From the NCBI GenBank assembly GCA_050115555.1, contig JASFQI010000075.1, positions 1 through 16,798 of the forward strand: a DNA stretch of 16,798 nucleotides, in the 5' to 3' direction. Shown in pieces: positions 14,730-16,798 of this stretch (its first letter is position 1; every line of letters starts with the position of its first letter). This DNA is from JASFQI01 sp050115555. GTDB lineage: Bacteria > Desulfobacterota > DSM-4660 > Desulfatiglandales > HGW-15. Both the position numbers and the translations under genes were made by a program. The notes under the pieces are model-generated. The model made no database searches. It saw nothing but the letters and a program-made list of their open reading frames with translations, and had not been told where the DNA came from.

Positions 14730-14804
14730 ACATTCACTTCCTGCGCTTCCATCTCTTTCACCTACGCCTTCACTTACACCTACATTTACACCTACACCTA
14801 AACC
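14730..14804 (-). repeat. Degenerate hexamer array in the uxs leader
   Basis: About twelve 6-bp units in register on the plus strand, from ACATTC and ACTTCC through repeated ACCTAC, ACTTAC, ATTTAC to ACCTAA. On minus the units read GTAGGT. The array ends 20 bp upstream of the uxs ribosome site, so it would lie in the 5' leader. Confidence 0.8.
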
Positions 14805-14834
14805 AAGATTGGCCTCAACACCAGCACCAAAATC

Positions 14835-14870
14835 ATCACTTCCGTTTTCGGTTTCGCTTCCGCAAGTGAT
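14835..14870. repeat. Hairpin with hexamer-like loop
   Basis: ATCACTTCCG (14835-14844) and CGCAAGTGAT (14861-14870) form a 10-bp stem with one mismatch. The loop continues a period-6 pattern of TTCCGT/TTCGGT/TTCGCT units. It sits next to the hexamer array upstream of uxs. Confidence 0.6.
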
Positions 14871-15219
14871 TTCGGCTCCGGAGGCTGGGGATTTCTTCCG
14901 CTCCCTGCGCTTTCGGCCTGGTCATTCCGGGCGGTTACGCCCGAGGGATTCCCGCCCCCTCCGCGTTCCACCCCCGCCCCGAACGACTGCCACGCAGGGA
15001 TTGCTTTTGCCAGGTCCTCTTTTTCATCCCCTCAAAGTGGATATTAGGCGTGGGATGGCCGCGGTTTCCCCCAGACGTAACCCCTCGGAATGACGAAGGC
15101 CTCCCGCTGATGTCCGCTCCAGAAAACCCCGGCCTCCTTCGCAACCAGTGCCGGTACAGGCCGGATCTCCAGAGTATTGTACGTGAAAGGGCAACGTTTT
15201 TTCTTCTGCCTGCTTCCTT

Positions 15220-15240
15220 GAAAGCGCTGGAGCGCCTTTC
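15220..15240. repeat. Small palindrome GAAAGCGCT/AGCGCCTTTC
   Basis: A stem of about 9 bp with one bulge and a very short loop, about 50 bp to the left of the large foldback. No U-run follows on either strand. Function unknown. Confidence 0.5.
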
Positions 15241-15288
15241 AGCAAAATAACACGACGTGCTGGCTCAACCCGGGGTTTTTTGCAGACT

Positions 15289-15560
15289 CCGGGCGAAGGG
15301 ATGGGCAGGGGAGATCGTGACATTGCGTGAGGGCCTCGTCTTCGCAACGGGCTTCTCCGTGGGGGACCCCTGGCCAGTCCCCGCCGAACCGCTGCGAGTC
15401 CAAAGGGGAAAGGGCTTCGAATTCTGCGGGCATCTGTCGGGTGAACCCGGTGCCCGGCGGGGATGGAACAGGGAGGGGGCGGACTCCCCCGCGGAGAAGC
15501 CCGTTGCGAAGACCGGCCCGGGAGCTCAGGAACGATTCCCCTGCCCATCCCGAAGCCCGG
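15289..15560. repeat. Large foldback (imperfect palindrome, about 270 bp)
   Basis: Nested complementary segments share one centre near 15424. Outer: CCGGGC 15289-15294 with GCCCGG 15555-15560, and 15298-15312 with 15537-15551 (15 bp, perfect). Middle: 15338-15366 with 15485-15513 (29 bp, one mismatch). Inner: TCCCCGCCG 15378-15386 with CGGCGGGGA 15455-15463. The centre contains TTCGAATTC. Segments between these pairs are diverged. No transposase gene or clear flanking duplication was seen. A foldback/MITE-like element or a decayed inverted duplication are both possible. Confidence 0.85.
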
Positions 15561-15574
15561 AAACCTTATCCCAT

Positions 15575-15592
15575 CACCTCCACCTCCACACG
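15575..15592 (-). repeat. Short CACCTC hexamer repeat
   Basis: CACCTC, CACCTC, CACACG: three units just outside the right end of the foldback. On minus they read GAGGTG, in the same family as the other intergenic GGTGAA-like arrays. Confidence 0.55.
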
Positions 15593-15896
15593 ATTTCTCG
15601 GGTCTCGGGCCCTGGGGATGCTCTCCTTCCGGCGCGATCCAGGGCGCGGATGCGCTCCCATGGGGCCGCCCTGAGCGGGAACCGCAGGCGTCCGGGCACC
15701 CTGTCCCGCTTCGCGGAGTTGCACCCTACAGGCTTCGACTTTTCCCGCGATAGACAGGAACCACCGACTGAATCCCTGCGCATCGCGTCGATGTCCGGTC
15801 TCCAGGATCGCTTCTCCACGAGAGATCCCCACGCCCCTCGACCCAAGGAAGGAACGCGTTTTCCTCCAGGCCTGCAAAGCAGGGACTTGTCCTTTC

Positions 15897-15916
15897 ACCA
15901 CCACCTTCACCTTCAC
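15897..15916 (-). repeat. Short CACCTT/TTCACC repeat after cdsA
   Basis: Tandem ACC triplets followed by two TTCACC/TTCACA hexamers about 10 bp downstream of the cdsA stop. On minus this reads GTGAAGGTGAAGG-like sequence, matching the GGTGAAA units at the tsaB end. Confidence 0.55.
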
Positions 15917-15925
15917 ATGTCCTTC

Positions 15926-16723
15926 CTACCGCGCCACCCAGGTCAGATAGGCGTAGAGCAGGGGGGTGGCAAAGAGCACCCCGTCGATGCGGTCCAGGAT
16001 CCCGCCGTGCCCCGGCAGAAGGTTTCCAGAATCCTTGACCCCGAAGGAACGCTTCATCATGGACTCGGCCAGGTCCCCGATCTGGCCGATCGCGGAGAGC
16101 CCCAGGGCCAGGAAGAAGACGGACACATTTCCCACGTGGAAAAAGTGCTGAAAAAAGTAGACTGGCACGAGGCTGCACATGAGCCCGCCCACGGCCCCTT
16201 CCCAGGTTTTGCCCGGGCTCACCGACGGGTGGAGCCGGGTGCGTCCAAAGAACCGCCCGAAGTAAAAGGCACCCGTGTCCGACGCAAAGACCACGGCCAG
16301 GAGAAAAAAGATCCACACGTTGCCCGCCGGGTGGTGATCCATCAAGACCAGCATGGCGAGCGGCAGCACCACGTACACGAGGCCCAGAAGGATTCTGCCT
16401 GCATGATCCAGCGCGTCCGCGCGGTGTTGAGGGTCTGAGAACAGGTGGAAGACGAGGGGCGCAATCACGGTCAGGCTCAGGACCGCCGGAAAGAGAAAGA
16501 AGGGTCCACGTTCGATGGTCCAGAACAGCAACAGGGCCAGGCCGGCGGCCACAACCTTCAGCGTTCCCGGCAGGGCCGGGACAACCATGCGGAGGAACTC
16601 ATAGAGCCCCGCCAGCGCTGCCCCGGCCAGAAACAGGTGAAAGAGTACCCTCGGGGCGAAACCGATCAGGTAGATCAGGAAGGGCAGTGCGACAATGCCG
16701 GTGAGCCAGCGTTTCAAGTGCAT
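15926..16723 (-). CDS. cdsA: Phosphatidate cytidylyltransferase (CDP-diglyceride synthase)
   Basis: 265 aa, an inner-membrane protein with about eight hydrophobic segments. The CDP-diglyceride synthase signature is complete at about 210-247 (SAIGQIGDLAESMMKR, then PGHGGILDRID), and SDTGAFYFGRFFGR plus SPGKTWEGAVGG (148-180) are typical. It makes CDP-diacylglycerol from phosphatidate and CTP, upstream of phosphatidylserine and hence of Psd encoded elsewhere in this window. The ATG at 16723 has only a weak GGAA upstream, consistent with translational coupling to a preceding gene; uppS is the usual one, but the last 75 bp of the window are too short to identify it. Confidence 0.96.
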   Translation of the reverse strand: MHLKRWLTGIVALPFLIYLIGFAPRVLFHLFLAGAALAGLYEFLRMVVPALPGTLKVVAAGLALLLFWTIERGPFFLFPAVLSLTVIAPLVFHLFSDPQHRADALDHAGRILLGLVYVVLPLAMLVLMDHHPAGNVWIFFLLAVVFASDTGAFYFGRFFGRTRLHPSVSPGKTWEGAVGGLMCSLVPVYFFQHFFHVGNVSVFFLALGLSAIGQIGDLAESMMKRSFGVKDSGNLLPGHGGILDRIDGVLFATPLLYAYLTWVAR

Positions 16724-16798
16724 GTGTGCGTTCCGGGTCGTAGGTCTACCCCGCGGCCGGGGGAAAGGGACGCGGTGGCGGTGGACCGATCAGAGAGC

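Larger units (their letters stand above)
14711..15925. other. Gene-free, repeat-rich 1.2-kb gap between cdsA and uxs
   Basis: I see no credible gene. Long frames exist on both strands because stops are rare, but none shows a domain, hydrophobic pattern or good ribosome site; the minus frame 15566-15916 is Arg/Gly/Pro-rich and begins inside a repeat. The gap holds a hexamer array, two hairpins, a large foldback and short CACCTC/TTCACC repeats (listed separately). A TACAAT box on minus (15181-15176) could be a -10 element for uxs, but no good -35 precedes it. How uxs-dxr-rseP-tsaB is transcribed is thus unclear. Confidence 0.65.

Noticed and set aside
15289..15560. Foldback as an integron attC site
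   Set aside because: Arms are too long and too perfect, there are no RYYYAAC/GTTRRRY core sites at the ends, and no integrase or cassette array is present.
15566..15916. 116-codon minus frame downstream of cdsA
   Set aside because: It starts inside a TTCACC repeat, is Arg/Gly/Pro-rich, lacks a ribosome site and contains a copy of the foldback arm motif; more likely repeat DNA.
15257..16438. 393-codon plus frame over the foldback and cdsA
   Set aside because: It runs antisense through cdsA and across both foldback arms; no protein signature.
16724..16798. 3' end of uppS upstream of cdsA
   Set aside because: Expected from gene order, but 75 bp give no recognisable UppS C-terminus in any minus frame, so it is not called.

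Overview
The window is GC-rich chromosomal DNA from an anaerobic, Gram-negative bacterium. The best guess is a Desulfobacterota/Syntrophobacteria-type aromatic degrader. Three adjacent genes encode the benzoyl-CoA steps after ring reduction: dienoyl-CoA hydratase (dch/bamR), hydroxyenoyl-CoA dehydrogenase (had/bamQ) and ring-opening oxoenoyl-CoA hydrolase (oah/bamA). An outer-membrane type lipoprotein (RlpA), an integration-host-factor-like protein and a site-2 protease fit a diderm proteobacterial relative. No rRNA, tRNA, CRISPR array, transposase or phage gene was seen.

Layout. (1) 266-4577, minus strand: catabolic operon in transcription order SDR, had, oah, dch. It is led by a TTGACA/TACATT promoter with an AT-rich operator-like sequence at the predicted start site. 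Every intercistronic spacer holds hairpins, and a long inverted repeat follows the last gene. The operon turns cyclohexadienoyl-CoA into 3-hydroxypimeloyl-CoA; the leading SDR may oxidise that product (inference). (2) 5025-7766, plus strand: a two-TM K+ channel with an RCK module, a free-standing cyclic-nucleotide-binding protein, and an RlpA lipoprotein with a SPOR domain. (3) 7756-10007, minus strand: psd, rsmD, coaD, ihfA-like. The last meets rlpA tail to tail with an 11-bp overlap. (4) 10336-16723, minus strand: cdsA, a 1.2-kb gene-free gap, a UDP-glucuronate decarboxylase (uxs), dxr, rseP, tsaB. This is the conserved lipid/isoprenoid/envelope cluster, but cdsA and dxr, normally neighbours, have been pushed apart.

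The non-coding DNA is the least ordinary part. It contains several degenerate period-6, period-7 and period-8 arrays (GGTAAAA, ACCTTTC, ACCTAC, CTTGGCGT types). The cdsA-uxs gap also holds a foldback of about 270 bp whose inner arms are 29 bp with one mismatch. A regulated anaerobic-aromatic promoter and the possible split cNMP/K+ channel pair are the other points worth following. I found no convincing wholly new multi-gene system.
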